Source: Numida meleagris
Taxonomy: Eukaryota > Chordata > Aves > Galliformes > Numididae
Reading direction: 5' to 3'
DNA: 64,000 nucleotides
NCBI RefSeq assembly: GCF_002078875.1
Contig: NC_034409.1
Coordinates: 109,773,568-109,837,567, forward strand
Shown here piece by piece: positions 26,730 to 40,138 of this stretch. The number at the start of each line of letters is the position of its first letter. Position 1 is the first letter of the stretch. Under the pieces are notes generated by a model that saw only the letters and a list, made by a program, of their open reading frames with translations, was not told the origin of the DNA and did no database searches. The position numbers and the translations under genes were made by a program.

Positions 26730-29700
26730 TGTAATTATAGAATCTGGATTTGTTCCTGTGTTGTCATTTTAACACTATGCTGGTTTTCAGTTCCATAAAA
26801 TATTACATAGCACCCTAACTACAGAAAATCTGAGACAAATTACACCATTTGAATTTTGAACTTGTTTACTCAGTCAGTAGTTTGTAACAAAGCTCAGAGC
26901 AATAATTCTATTGGGTAAATTATGGTTATAGCTTCTTGGCAGCTTCATTTAAAATACTAGTGGCTGGCATCAAACTTTGTGAAGCAATTTAGTCCCACTC
27001 AAATTGATGCAAGATCAATATGCAAATGGAAGTGAAAGAGAGCTGCAGAAATGTAGAACTATTACTATATGAATACACATGTATTTAAATTCATATTTAA
27101 ATAAATACATTGCAAAGGCACTAGCCAGTGCCAGTCGATTGTTCTACAGTGTACGATGGCTTTGATCTCAATGGTCCGCATACGTATTTCCTTATTTCAG
27201 TACAACTCTTGACTTTCTCTCTGCCAAAAAAATTCTGAATGGCTGAGAGCAAAGTTTTTCTCTTCTTTTCCACATGTTGGCACTTGAATCAGAAAATATT
27301 ATTCTGATCTTGTGCTATCTTTGCCTAGGACATGATTTTTCCTTCTCTCAATATGTTGCGTTAAGGAATGAATTTGTTTGAAAGACTGAAAACTGTTTGG
27401 TCTTTCGTGCTAAATTCCTGGCAACAATCTGTCAAACTATAAAGATCTTGTCAGGGTCACTTTTCCATAAGTACACTAAGAAGAAAGGGGTAAAAGATAC
27501 ACAGAATTGGGTTAGGGAGCACTGCTTTCTTCATGTTGCATGTCCAGTTCATCTGATCTGTAGATCTATTCCATAGGCTTGTGATTGTGCAGCAGAAGCA
27601 ACAGCAAAGAAGCAAGTATCCAGAGCAAGCTATGAGTTGAATTTGGCAGGGGATTCCCTCACTAGCACCTTTCCTGTGTCAGCTTCCCCTTGGAGGAAGG
27701 TCTTTTTTTTTTTTTTCACTGCAGGGGTTGAAAATGGGCCAGGCATGCTGGAAGAGAGTACTTACTTGGTATCACTATACAGAAGGCTGATTCAGTTAAA
27801 TAGATAAAACAAAGTTTTGTCAGATGCTTAAACATGTACACAATCTTAGATATGAGATATCCCTACCTCAGAAAACAAATTATAGTTGCAGTCTTTCAGT
27901 GTGTAGCAGGATTGAACTCCATGTGTTTAAGATTTTGTGGGAACAAGGTTTTTTCTGTGCTATTTCTCCCTCTCAAAATATTTTCCAAAATATTTTGCCT
28001 ATCAAATAGTAGAAGAATGACAAAGGTACTTCAAATTGACCTTCAGTCAAACAGAGAGAAAGGAGAAGATTAAACTTTTAGTCAATAACTAAGTTTACTC
28101 AATTCTTTTTTATAAGATACATTTAAGAGTGAGCTTCAAGAGCAATATTCAGCTACATTTAGGGCTACTGTATCACTCATGCAACACAAAAAAATCAAAG
28201 CATAAAGAGTAAAAAGTGAAATGAAAAAACAGAAAAATGCATAACATATTACCTAAGAAACAGAGCAAGCGATGTTACCAGCTTCCTCTTATTTGAATTG
28301 AGATGTTAAAAGAAAACAAAAGGCTGAAGATCTTTTGAAAATCTTACAACTTTCAATGTAATTCTAGTAAAACAAGGGTATGCTGAGCAACAGCATAAGT
28401 GTCTGCTGAAGCTAACAGGTCTGCTGAGACCTGTTTCATTTTCACATTTAAGATGGAATCTCCTTAGTGCTGAAATGAATTTTATTACAATTTAATACAA
28501 TTTTTGCCTGTCCACAGAAAATTATTTCAGTAAACACTTTCAGCATTAGGGAACATGTTTCAGAGAAGAGTGATCATTACGAGTGCAATCCATAAACTTC
28601 AAAGTACAAGATCTGAGAACATTTTCTGCACCATAGCTGCTGTTAGCTGACAGCATCAGCTGTAGGGCTTTTCCTTGTTGGGAACTGCAGCTTCCAGGAG
28701 CTCTGGAAAACAAGCAATAGCTGCTGCAGAGAGCCAGGTTAAGCCAAGGTGGTCAGCGAGAAATCAATCAATCAGTGAATGAATCAGTCTTCACTCCAAG
28801 TTCTTGGCTCTGTATGCTTACAGAACAAAGCCCAGGACCAAAATGAAATTAACTCATGATACAACTGCATGAAAGACTGAAATAGATAGTACAAATACCT
28901 GAGCCAAATTTAAACTGGCAATCTTTAAGCATAGTAAATTAACCTATGCAGAGCTTTGAGCCATCACATACAAGTAGTTTAGCACAGGAGCACACTCTCC
29001 AAAATTTAGTCATATCTGCTTTAATTTATGAGGTTCAAATTAAGGCATATAATCTTGCATCTGGGATATGCTGGATGCTTAGGGACAAAATAGACATCCA
29101 TTCTCATTCCATCAATCCTGGTAGAAGCTCGTGTATCCATTTGAAATGATCTGGGTAGCTTCAGAAACTTAATAAGTATTCATTAATCCACCTAATTTTC
29201 TATAATGGTTTAGGAAACGATGAGAGAGGTTGGTGTTATCATTAGTACACCCAGTCTGACAGACATATAAAGATTCCTCAGAGAGATTAATGTTGTAGGC
29301 AAACTGGTGCCTGGCCCAGCTGCCAGAACCAGCTTTCTAAGACTGCCACCGTAGAAAAGAAAAGACACAACCAAGTGTGTGAGAAACTGCTGTAAATCCT
29401 ATTGACAACACTTTTGAGAAAATGAAGGAGTCGAAGAGGCCTATGAAAGTATTCACAAAACTTGAGCTGTCTGTCATTGACTGAAGAAGGGCAGTGGCAG
29501 GAGTGCTCTGCAAAGGGGCAGTCTACAGCTGCACAGCAGCCAGCAAAATGCTAGTGTGCTCTGAAAGAGAGCACATGGAGACAGTGGTCAGTAACCCAGC
29601 AGATAGAAAGTTTTAAATGAAACCGACTTGTCAGCCACAGAGATCTGAGAAAGAGTACTTTGGTGTAAAAGGGGACACTTGGCTACAGATAAGGTATTTG

Positions 29701-32700
29701 CAAGCTAAACATAAACCTAGAAAAGTTTTGGTGGATGCAAACAAGCTTTCCAGAAGATTTAACAACAGGGCAATGGATCAACGTCCATGTTTAGGTTTTT
29801 CTGTGAATCAGGCAGATAAAACCTGTTCTAACAAAAAAGTTGCTTAAAAAATGTAATGAAAGCTATTTACATACTGTGCCTAGTATATTATACTGCTTTT
29901 ACTCATTATCACTGTAGAACTGAGGGAACCTCTTAGTACCAGAATGATACTTAACGACATGAGAGCAGTCATTTTTAAGATGTTATTGAAAAATGATAAA
30001 ATTGACAGAGCAAACTCATTTAGAGATTGAAATTCTAAGAGGAGGACTAGAGATTTGTCCTGATCCTAAATTATAACAATATTAAGGAAGTGGTAAAACT
30101 TGTCATGAGGCACCACAAACATTTATTCCCAATGCAAAGGAGAAACAAATCTGCATGTCCTGGCTAGAAAAGGAAAACAGATAGTCAACAGTCTCTTAAC
30201 CCTAGATATGTACTTATATTTTCATCTTCCTGAGATAGTGTTGCTCAAAAACATAACAGCATAGAAAGATTACATCACAAGCTTGATTAGATATGGTGGG
30301 CCTGGTGTACCTGATATAGTAGTAGCTGACATTTATCAGGACTGCATTCAACCATTTTGGTCTGAAATAGTAAGTTTAGTCATATAACTGGGACCTCCCT
30401 TACCTCCTCCCTTACCTTCAGCCTCTGAAGACTAGCAGAAAACATGTTAAAGAATATACAGAAGTGGATGCCAATTCTGACCCATAATTAGCACTGTTAA
30501 ATAACAGAGTGGTACCAGTGTAACACAGCTTGTCACCTGCTGGCATTTTTTTCCATCAGGAAACAAGAGTGCCTGCTCTATTAGGAACTCATATCAAAGT
30601 CATGGTAACCAGCAGATATGCTGAAAAATAGACAAGGGCAGGGAAATTAAGAGGAAAACAATCTAGAGTCCTGGGATCTATCACCATTTTGTAAAAAAAA
30701 AAAAAAAGAAAGAAAGAAAAAACTGTGAAGAATATCTACAACGAAAAGAAATGACTGCAAAAAGCAAAATTGTCACATGAATTATCCTGTGGTCAGATGA
30801 AGCTGACACACCAGGTGGACATATGAGAGGACTAAGTGACACTTTCTCTAAAGGAGAACTACCAACATAAGCTGTCTCAGAAATGTGACAGACAACAGCT
30901 GCAGCAGGTTGAGATGGATTGGTTTCAGGACAAGACACAACTAGATCTAACAGACCTGCTGTTACCTGACAATGAGGATATCGATACGCTGGGAGAGATT
31001 TCCAATTCCACAAATCAATGCAAAGTACCTTGGAGGCTAATTGAACATGCGTTTGTTCATTACATTAAATTAAGTTAGTATCTGAACTTCTCTATTACGT
31101 TAATGTTTAATTTCAGGTTGCAGAGGGAAGTTGTGGAGAAACACATCTTTAAGAGGTTCTGGCTTGAACCTGTTGTTAAATACAAGCCTGCAAAGTGCAA
31201 TGCTCTTGTTAAGAGCTCATTCTCTGGGTGAGGCAGATCCCTGTGAAATTCCTTGGTTCATGCTCATCACAGAACAACCCAGACATGTGATAGATCTTTT
31301 TCACTTCTGTGAAAGGTGGAAGGCAGACCATATAATAAACAAAACAAAACAAAAAAGCCTTTCACTTTTTAAAAAGCTACTCATTTTCTTTGTTCTGGTA
31401 CATGTTCTAATGGAAAAGTTTAAAGTATCCTCTCTGAAAGATCAGTTACAAACTAGCTGAACTTTTCAGAAGGGAAATGTATGAACTTTCCTGGAGCTGC
31501 TCGCTGCCTCCCCAGTGCACCAGAGAGCACATAATACCTTCTACCCAAGCCCAACTGACTGTCCAATCTTGGCACCAGAAGTGTCAAACAGCCATATCCA
31601 GCAGAGGTGTTTTATTTGGCTGGCTAAGCACTGGCTGTAGCTACAGCAGAGGCAACACTGTGTTTCCCTGTATATATTCCTTTGCTGGAGTGTGTCTGCC
31701 CCTCATATTTTTGAGTTGTTATTCTTCTGCCTGGAGACAAGTACTCCGTGCCACATCTGCTCTGTGATTATCTTCACACCTCCAACCAAAAGCACAAAAG
31801 AACAAATAACACAACCACCATTGTACCTAGGAACATGAGTCAGAGCTTTTCCACTCATAGAATGATTTACCCATTTTTCTGTCATTTACTGTAAATAAGT
31901 ACTGCAGAGTTAATTATTAGATATCAGTGCTTAGGTAGAATTTTTTTAGATAGCATCTCCTTTCTTTAAAAGCAAGAAAATACACTTAATATTTTTGCTC
32001 TAATTTGAAAGAATCAGTTATTATGACTGAACTCAAGGCTTCTAAGAACTGCCTTGTATCCAAGGCCAGAACGCCTTAGCATGAGCATTCTCAAGGCCTG
32101 TGGGTATGGAGCATAATGGACAACATGGTATTTGTAAACGCTCCTTAAAGGGAACCGAAACAGCAAGGAAGACAAATAGTGACAGCATGGAAAGGACATC
32201 AGTGTGTTTTCCTCTTCTGTGCTGGCCTTAAAGATGCTTCTCTGTTCCTGAGCACCAGCCTCAAACAGCACAGACGTGGATGTCAGCAACAGTGATGGCC
32301 TTAATTAGCCTAAGAAAAATACACTCTAAGTGGGTAATTCAGACTCTGAGTGACAGGCAACACAGCTAGCTGTTCACGAGGCTGGGAAGGACAAGAGATG
32401 TTAACATATATATCTCTTTATCCATCATCAGAGCTCTCATTTTCCTTAAGTTCCTTGTGAAGAGGCCAATACACCCACCTAGAGTCCAGCTCTACAGTGA
32501 TCAAAGCAGAAATTATACAGATTTGTGAATAAAAAGTGTAACCTTTGGCTCTTTCTTTTCCTCACAGAAAACATAATGACTCCTAAAGCTTTGTACTCAT
32601 TAAATTACAGTCAAAAATACAAAATCCAGAATTTAGATCTCCTAGACACTGTTGTTTCAGGTGTGCTAAAGACACCATCAGCATCAGACAGAACTTCTGA

Positions 32701-33906
32701 TTAGAAGTCATCACACGCAACATATATACTAAGTAGGAATAGGTATTAATCGTGACAGCTGTTCTTAAAAAAGCATTTACACATTTCTATGATCCCTGTT
32801 TTCTCTCTGCTTCTATGACAACACATGGATCTTACACTGGTGAAAGAGCAGAGATGTGTTTGATGTTCCCGTACATCTGAAGCTCAGAGGAAACTCAGAG
32901 CAAAGTCCTTTCTCCAGATGAGCACTGATAGACAAAAAACCCAAAGCTGAGCATATCGGACTCCTGTATAAACATGGATAAACAATGCGCAAAGCATCAC
33001 CAGGGACAACATTTTACTATAAAGGTAACAGCAAATTTGTTCACCTGTATGTCAGGCTCCTAACATCAGGATCATTGTTCCACTTCTTCCCACCTTCTGT
33101 TACATTCTCTATTAACATTTCAATAGTTGAAGCAAAAAGGAGAGTAGTTCTAATAATAATTTCACACACAGCACATGAATACCTTTTGACACAGAAAAAG
33201 CATTTTGTCTTTGTGAAAGTACTTTCTCCTCCCAAACGAAAAGGCCTCGAGCTACACATAAAAAATCTCTGGTGATATTTAAACCACATGTAGCAGATCA
33301 TCAGGGGAGTATGGCTCAAATTTATCTGAAATAAGGGAGTTCTTGCACCCGTAATGGAAGAGGTCAAAGAGATGCCATGTGCTGGATTTAGAGAGGTATT
33401 ACAGAGCATGGCTTGTTTTAGTTTCTCTGGTTTTGCTAAGCTTCACTTTCACTATGACCTTTTTGCCACAGCCCAGATGTTCTTGGTTCTCAGCACAATG
33501 CTGTTGCAGTAGGTGCTGCCCCAGGTGAGAACGCTCAGGTTGGGTTTGCTCAGCAGGCTGCACAAATTGTGCTGACAACTTCAGCCATAGGGAAGTAAGG
33601 ATACTTCTCCACCAGTTTCTCCCTCTGTCAAACCTGCATGGAATTTCACAGGACACAGACAGCACACAGCTTTGCCCTCAAGGACTTTTCCCTTCTAAAT
33701 TCCAAAGATCTGTTGTAAAACAATCTGCGAATTGTATTTCTACAAAGAAAGACTTGCAAGAAACTTTCTGAATTGTAACTTTGTCAGTCCAAATCAGGAA
33801 GTCATCACTAACTCCTTTCTTTACAGGTGGTTTTGTTCTTGAAGGATAAAAGAGCCTGTGCATTTGTGAGTGAATAATCATACAGTGCTGGAACATTTCA
33901 GCAAGG
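26730..33906. other. Intergenic DNA, simple repeats only
   Basis: Seven kilobases without a recognised gene or CR1 copy. It holds small simple repeats: T14 at 27703-27716, an AATC-type run at 28761-28788, an A-rich/GAAA tract at 30693-30726 and AAAAC units at 31338-31357. Frames of 80-122 codons at 30.7-33.7 kb overlap on both strands and show no domain. Confidence 0.5.
30693..30726. repeat. A-rich / (GAAA)n simple repeat
   Basis: A run of 15 A followed by GAAAGAAAGAAAAAA. Simple sequence only. Confidence 0.9.
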
Positions 33907-33994
33907 GAAGAGCGCAATCACTGTTCTGCATAGGAAAAAGAGAAGCATGTGGGAAGTAGCTAAGTGACCAGGCAGAACAGTGATTGCTCTCTTC
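33907..33994. repeat. Near-perfect inverted repeat, 23-bp arms
   Basis: The left arm 33907-33929 and right arm 33972-33994 are reverse complements with a single mismatch (C at 33913 against T at 33988), separated by 42 nt. A transcript would fold into an 88-nt hairpin, the size range of a microRNA precursor, although the loop is large. It does not match the terminal repeats of the Galluhop element, and no flanking duplication is visible. It could be a local inverted duplication, a short foldback element or a small-RNA precursor. The sequence alone does not decide. Confidence 0.85.
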
Positions 33995-34737
33995 TGTGTA
34001 GCTGTACCCCACATAAAAAGAATGCAGGCAGAGGAAACTAGAAGGAAAAGGGGAAAAAAGATGGAAGATGAGGAAGATGGAACACTTGGCAAATAACTAT
34101 TTACAAAATTAGTGTTCTTTTCTGAAGTATAAAATGTGGTAAGCTTGGCTTACCCTGAGGCTATAGGATAAGCAGTAAAGCTGTAAAAATGTCTTAAAAG
34201 TCTTCAACTGTAAGACTTGTCAGCTACTAGATTGTATTACTGCACATTAATAGAAATAGTGAGTTGGGGAATGCAGTGAGAAAAAATAGGCATCTCAAAT
34301 CTAATAAATACGGTTTGGAAAAGAAAGTGCTGGCAGAATGAGGACAAAATAAAGGACAAAGTTGGGAACGAAAAATGAAACACAGAGAAGAAACTAAAAG
34401 GCTGGGAATATAAGAAATGCCCTAATGGGTTCATCCAGATGTACTTACCTGGCAAGGGACAGACTGAGATCAATAACAAAGTCTTTCTTACTGGGTAAGA
34501 CTTATCCTTCACATTCTAGGTACACTGACTTGCACTTCTCCAAATGTTGAGAAGTTGACTGCATAATTTGTAATGAATGACTGTATTTACACTTTTAAAA
34601 ATGCAAACAGAGTAGTGATAGCAGGAGATACAGTTTAGGAAGTACATGAAAGCCTAATCACTATTTGCAGTCATTTCCCTTTCCACAGCCCCAGCACCAA
34701 CGTTCTGTGTTCTTTAGAAACTGGAAGGGCTGGGATA
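33995..34737. other. Intergenic DNA, no feature recognised
   Basis: AT-rich non-coding sequence between the inverted repeat and the old CR1-like remnant. A 91-codon minus frame at 34237-34512 (Phe/Ser-rich) looks like chance. Confidence 0.5.
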
Positions 34738-34990
34738 GGACAGCTCAAATCTGCACTCCAGGTGCACCAGAGTTTTGTATGGTGGCAAAATGATACATCC
34801 TGTCTTGCTTTCTTGCTCGTCCTGATGATGTCTAGTATTTTAATGGCTTTTTTTGGCTGCCACTGCACCCTGCAGCAACTGCTTCAGAGAACTGTCAAGG
34901 TGATGATAAGGACTCTTTCTGGAGCTGTAACTGACAGTTCCAAATTCAGCATCATGCATGGAAACCGTACATTTGGATCTCCTTTAGGTA
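34738..34990 (-). mobile_element. Probable ancient CR1/L3-like LINE remnant
   Basis: The + strand carries 'aatggctttttttggctgcc' and 'actgcaccctgcagcaactg', then 'cttcagagaactgtcaaggt'. This is the reverse complement of a reverse-transcriptase C-terminal region in older amniote CR1/L3-type lines. On the minus strand the residues KKAIKILDIIR align with the KKANxxLGII motif of CR1-like ORF2. It is far more diverged than the other CR1 copies and has no tail. The assignment rests on pattern memory, so it is moderate. Confidence 0.55.
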
Positions 34991-37900
34991 CAGTATTCAT
35001 TTCTTCTTACCTACACCAAGGATCCTCTGGGCATTCTCTCTCCTTCGTGAGGCCCTTCTGGATTTCTATCAGGGTGGCATGTGTCAAGCCAAAAGAGCTT
35101 AATACGTTTACATAGTGTAGTAGGAGGGTGAGAAACGCAAGAGAGAAGATGGTAGGATAATATTAGGTTTTATTATTATCATTAATTTCCATGCTAGTAT
35201 GTCGCATTCTGAGGTTTTCCTTATGATGTCATTTTAGCTTATTTATCTGTGTATAGGTGCATGATTGTAGCATACAGTCACAAGTTACTGCTTGTGATAA
35301 TAATGCAAAGATAGACAGCATTTTGACTTGCTTTTATTACCTATTTTTATCCCCTGTATATCCTGTAAGAACTTTTTAATTTGAAAAACTTGCTGTAAAG
35401 GGATCAAGAGGAGATTTCCTTCACAATTCATATTACTTAATCCATATGTGCCAATAAGAAAAAGCTGCAACTCTAGAGAAAAAAATAAGTGTGTGTCCTT
35501 AAGCTCTCCAGTAATCCAATCAAGATTGTTCACAGGTACAAAGTATACAATGAATGGAAAAATGGAATGGCAAAAAACAGCTAAAAAAGAGACCCTCTTA
35601 AGGAAGGCTTTATGTCATTTTAAAGTTTTTCCCTCTCTTTTGATGTTGCCAGTTGCTCTTACACGCATCTGTTTCACCACTATAAATTGATTTTGAAGGG
35701 TGACTGTGAGCATCTATGGTAGTATCAGACACATTCTAATTCTGTTAGTGTACTATCTTCAACAGTGTTACTGTCATTTATATTCACTTATGACTATAGT
35801 CTAATTACAGATAAGGAACATGACTTTTTCCCTTACCTTTCCTTCGCCAAGACCTGCCTGATTACTTGACCTGGCACTCTCCCATCCGGGTCAGTATGAG
35901 CTCAGTATCTGGTAAAGGTGAAGTGTTCATCATGTTTGAAAGCCAATGAAAAAGAATTCCTCATTCTAAAAAAAAGTCAGTTCATAGCTGGTTGCCCAAG
36001 GAAATGATGTTTATGCTCTGCCATGTTCACATACATGTACACACATTCATATCTCTTCCAAGAACTTTTGAACCTTGGGGTCAATTTCAATGGAACTAGA
36101 TGGGGGCAAGGTACAGAGATAAGCTCCAACTGTTTTTTGAAGACTGGGGGCTGCAGAAAAGAGAGACCTGATCACGTCTTCAGTGCAGAAGGGCAGCAGT
36201 GAAAAGTCCACTTCTCATTAACAATGAAGAGTTCACACTGTGGAGGAACTTCAAAAAAAGAAGAAATGCAGCTGGAAACTGATCTTCCTAGACAAACAAA
36301 ATGGCTTTCACATGAAACCCACCCTCTTTAATTCAGGTGTGGACTATTGTTCTGTGTGCTACACCTGAGTTTTGCAACTGCAGACTGCTCTGCCACATGC
36401 AAGATTTCTAAGCTGATTTAATTATATATTGCTGTACGAAGTTTTCCAGACTTGTTCAAGGTTGGCTAATGACTTTGTACAGTACTCTTGGAAAATATTT
36501 TTTACAAAGATTCAAACTGTGCAAGTCTGTCTTGATGCAAACATCGCTTCTTTTTACTGCAACCAAAACCACTTTTATTGTCCCAAATATGAACTATTTT
36601 CAGATCATAGAACTTGCACACCTTAACAAGACAGTACAGTTTGTCAAAAATCTGGCAGGCCTCTAACATTCTGTTTTATGACTGAAGAACAGTTCATACT
36701 CATCTTCAGCATCAGTATCATCCTCCAGTTCAGAATATGACTGACAAGAAGCCCAAAGACACAGTGGACTGGGGAGGGCTAGCGGGGTCTGCAGAACATT
36801 TCCTTCCTTCACATAGGCAGCGTCATTTTTTTTTTTCTTACAAAGTCCTTCTCCCACCCCTGAAACAGCTGATGCTCTAAACTGTTTTCAGACCAACCAT
36901 AATCCTTACAAATGAATCATTCCAGGTCGCAAGTGTAAATATTTCTCTGTTTGTATTTCGGATTTTATTTTGTTAGTTATTTTTTCGTGAGATGTTAGAT
37001 GTGCCAATTTCAAAATTCAACCTGTAGCTTCTAAATTAAACCCAGAATCTATCAAGGAGATGTATTGAGCATGTGGGTGAAAATTAATAATGCATGCCTG
37101 CGAAAGGAAAGACTACTTCCAGACTTGTGGATGAAATTCATCCTCACAAACATATCTGCATATATATTGCTTGATGGTCATGCTGTTGGGTATTGGCTGC
37201 TGACAAACCTGGCAAACTAATGCTCATATTTTTACAAGCTCATTCAATCTGAACCCAAGATTAGTCACAGCATAGTTCTAAAAAGTTTTAGCAATTACTG
37301 ACTTAGGGATATACTTGCTGTTTCTGCTTGTTCCGTATACAACTTTTGACAATGCAGATCTGCGTACAGATCCTAGTTCAGACAGATTCTTCTTGTGCAA
37401 CATAAGTGGATGGCAACATCCATTTATACATTTGTAAGCTTTGATAGATTGGCCTTGCTTCTTGCCAGCCTAAGCAATGAATGCTACAGCTGTTCAAAGA
37501 ATGCAGGAGGGAAAAAAGATATTGGAAGTTAGGCCCATCAGATAAAAAACGAAACTACTACCCTCCGTCCTGGAAGGTAGGAGGACCCTGTAAGCAGACT
37601 CAATGCTAGAGAATGAAGCACTTCTCCTAAAGAAAGTTTATTTATTGTTCAACTTCCAAGAAACTGCCTTTTCCTGACGGCAGCTTTAAGTCTCTCTTCT
37701 CCCTGTGCACTGAGACTCTGATTGTTAACAGAAAATCGTTTACACGCAGCATCCCCTCAAAACACAGCCAACTGCTTTCCAAATTTCCCAGTGTTTGTTC
37801 TGTAAGAATATCTCGGTGCAAAGCTCCCCATGTATTATGCTCTGTATTCCTAGTTTTTGGTTTCATCTGTCACATCCAGGTGTGATGCCCAGCACTGGGC

Positions 37901-38195
37901 ATTCAAAGGGAGGTGAGACACCTGTGAAGCAACACTGCTAGAGTAGTGAAAGCATTTGCCTCAGTGATGGAATGGATCTGGTATGGATGTTTTTCTTCCT
38001 TGTGTGTTTTTGCATCAGTTTTTCCTGTTAGAGTCTAATGGTGAATGTACATATTATCAGATGATAATTTATTTTCAAAACATAGGTGATTGCTCACCCA
38101 CATTCTGAAACTTATTACTGAGAGGCCTGTGTGGTACTCAGCCTGCTCATCCCACAAAAGGAAAAAAAATGGCTGCTCACGTTACCCTGTATGAA
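34991..38195. other. Intergenic DNA, no feature recognised
   Basis: Non-coding sequence upstream of the CASK promoter region. A 74-codon minus frame at 37642-37866 has even composition but no recognised family. Confidence 0.5.
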
Positions 38196-38570
38196 AATTG
38201 TAAAACCGTAGAATACCCTGAGCTGGAAGGAACCCACAAGGATCATGGTGTTCAACTCCAGGCTCCACACAGGACCACTCAAAATCAAACCCTTTGTCTG
38301 ACAGCGGTGTCCAGATGCTCCCTGAACTCTGGCACTCGGGGCCGTGCCCACTGCCCTGGGCAGCCTGTTCCATGCCCACCGCACTCTGGTGCAGACCCTT
38401 TCCCTAACCCCAGCTGCCCCTCCCCTGACACAGCTCCATGCCGTTCCCTCGGGCCCTGTCGCTGTCACAGAGAGCAGAGCTCAGCGCTGCCCCTCCGCTC
38501 CCTGTGAGGAGCTGCAGCCGCCATGAGGCCTCCCCTCAGCTCCTCTGCTCTGGGCTGAGTGCACCGAGGG
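38196..38570 (-). mobile_element. CR1 LINE fragment, GC-rich subfamily
   Basis: On the + strand: 'aaccgtagaataccctgagc', 'tggaaggaacccacaaggat', 'ctgccctgggcagcctgttcc', then complements of CR1 coding up to 'ctcctctgctctgggctgag'. The tail is weak and diverged. The high GC and wording separate it from most other copies in the window. Confidence 0.82.
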
Positions 38571-38950
38571 AACAGACAATCTAACCGTCCTGGCTTTTTA
38601 TCAGCATTCCAAACTGATGCTGTTTTAGTGTTTTTAAAGGTTTCTATGGCACAGGGCGGAGCCTCATGGGAACATCTCTCACCTTACAGGTTACCACTGT
38701 GCAGATTATAGATTTAATTATTTTTGACAGTTTTCTTCACTTTTTCTTTTCAATTTGTATGGAGATAGGAACAGGACATTGAAAAAGCGTCCTCAGCTCT
38801 GCATTTTAAAGCAAGCCTTTAAACTATTTCATCAGACAGTTCTGCTTTGATAGGCTCTTTTTTGTGTGTGTAAGAAACAACTGTGAAACTTACCTTTGTT
38901 TTAATGAGTTTTAAGATGTTGCATGTGTACTAAACTACTACAGCAAAAAT

Positions 38951-39498
38951 GAGGGCTGCTCCAGAAGTAATGCCTTCTATTTTATGATGTTGGCTCATGT
39001 CAGAGGCAGATGGTGGTGGTATGGCAGAAGAGGTTGAACCTTCCCACCAATATCCCGTTCCATTTGGTTGCTGCGTGACAGATGGCAGCAGAGGGGCAGT
39101 CTGACACAATGGCATCTGACATGGAAGCGTGTATGAAGCAAAGGGGTGTCACTGAATTCCTCCATGCAGAATAAATGGCACCTACTGTCATTAATTTATG
39201 CCCACTGAATGCTTATGGAGACCAAGCAATGGATGTGAGCACAGTGAGGCAGTGGACAGTGCATTTCAGCAGTGGTGACAGCGGCAGTGGGTCACCTCCA
39301 CTGGCGCAGATTGTTATGAGCATGGCATCCAGGCTCATGTTCATTGCTGGTGAAAATGCATAGCTAATGGTGTTGAGTGTTGAAAAATACTGTTTTGTAG
39401 CTGAGAATTTGCTCTATTAAGTAGTGCTATTGTGCTCTTTGTAGCTGTAGTAGTTTCCATGCAAATAAATAGGAGACATTACCTTTGGAGAACCTACC
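38951..39498 (+). mobile_element. Galluhop-type mariner, internally deleted
   Basis: The 5' end GAGGGCTGCTCCAGAAGTAA (38951) and the 3' end at 39467-39498 are inverted repeats of each other, about 22 of 32 positions matching by eye. The element is 548 bp, about half of the roughly 1.2 kb expected for a full avian Galluhop mariner. The 5' part keeps the transposase N-terminus and the 3' part the end of the ORF and 3' UTR, so the catalytic centre is deleted. No clean TA target duplication remains. It is non-autonomous and lies about 1.4 kb upstream of the CASK CpG-island core. Confidence 0.88.
39109..39363 (+). pseudogene. Mariner transposase remnant, N-terminal DNA-binding part
   Basis: A frame starting MASDMEACMKQRGVTEFLHA, with an in-frame TAA at 39172-39174, then continuing to YGDQAMDVSTVRQWTVHFSS and ending GENA at a TAG. 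The GVTEFL and DVSTVRQW motifs belong to the first helix-turn-helix of mariner transposases. After GSPPL the frame joins the end of the protein, and the DDD catalytic region is missing. About 85 codons remain of about 340 in intact mariner transposases. It is non-functional. Confidence 0.85.
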
Positions 39499-40138
39499 TG
39501 CTTTGGAAACTGCAACAATACCCAACTGATTCCTACAGAACACAAAGCTCTTCCACAAGGGTTCTAACTCAAAGCTCAGAAAAGCACACCAGTGCAACTC
39601 GTAGCTGTCTTCTGAGGGTAGTTTTTTTGTGAAATGTAAAAATCAAGGGATGGAACCTGGCAGGTTAAGCGCTCGGTGTTTTGACATTCATGGGATGTCT
39701 CAGACACTCCTTTGAGTGGTTTTATGAGGAAACAAACGGTCACCTGCCCAACTGGATGTGCATCACAGCGTTCTAAGAAGGCTCCTTTAATTCGCTGTCG
39801 TGAGATTCACGGAGAGTACTGTTTCACCAGCAACAAAGACGATTCAAACGGTGCTCCAGATACAACAGCCCGTCAAAACTAACACCCTGCTAGGAGAAAA
39901 TTCACTCCACCCGTCCCTGGACAATGCTGCGGAGCTCGGGGAGAGGGGGCGGTCACCCCAGGCAAGGCTGCAGGCACCAGACGGGAGCGTGCAGCTGACT
40001 GAGGAGAAAACCTCCCCTCCCGCATCTGCCCACGCACCGCCCGGCGGAGCCGTGAGGCACTCCCAACACCTGCGCTCGGCTCAGCCCGCCCCACCGCGGG
40101 CGCTGACAACCACCCCGCGGAGCCCCATCCCCGCGCCA

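Noticed and set aside
33399..33665. 88-codon minus-strand frame in a GC-richer patch
   Set aside because: No domain or homology recognised, and composition alone does not support coding.
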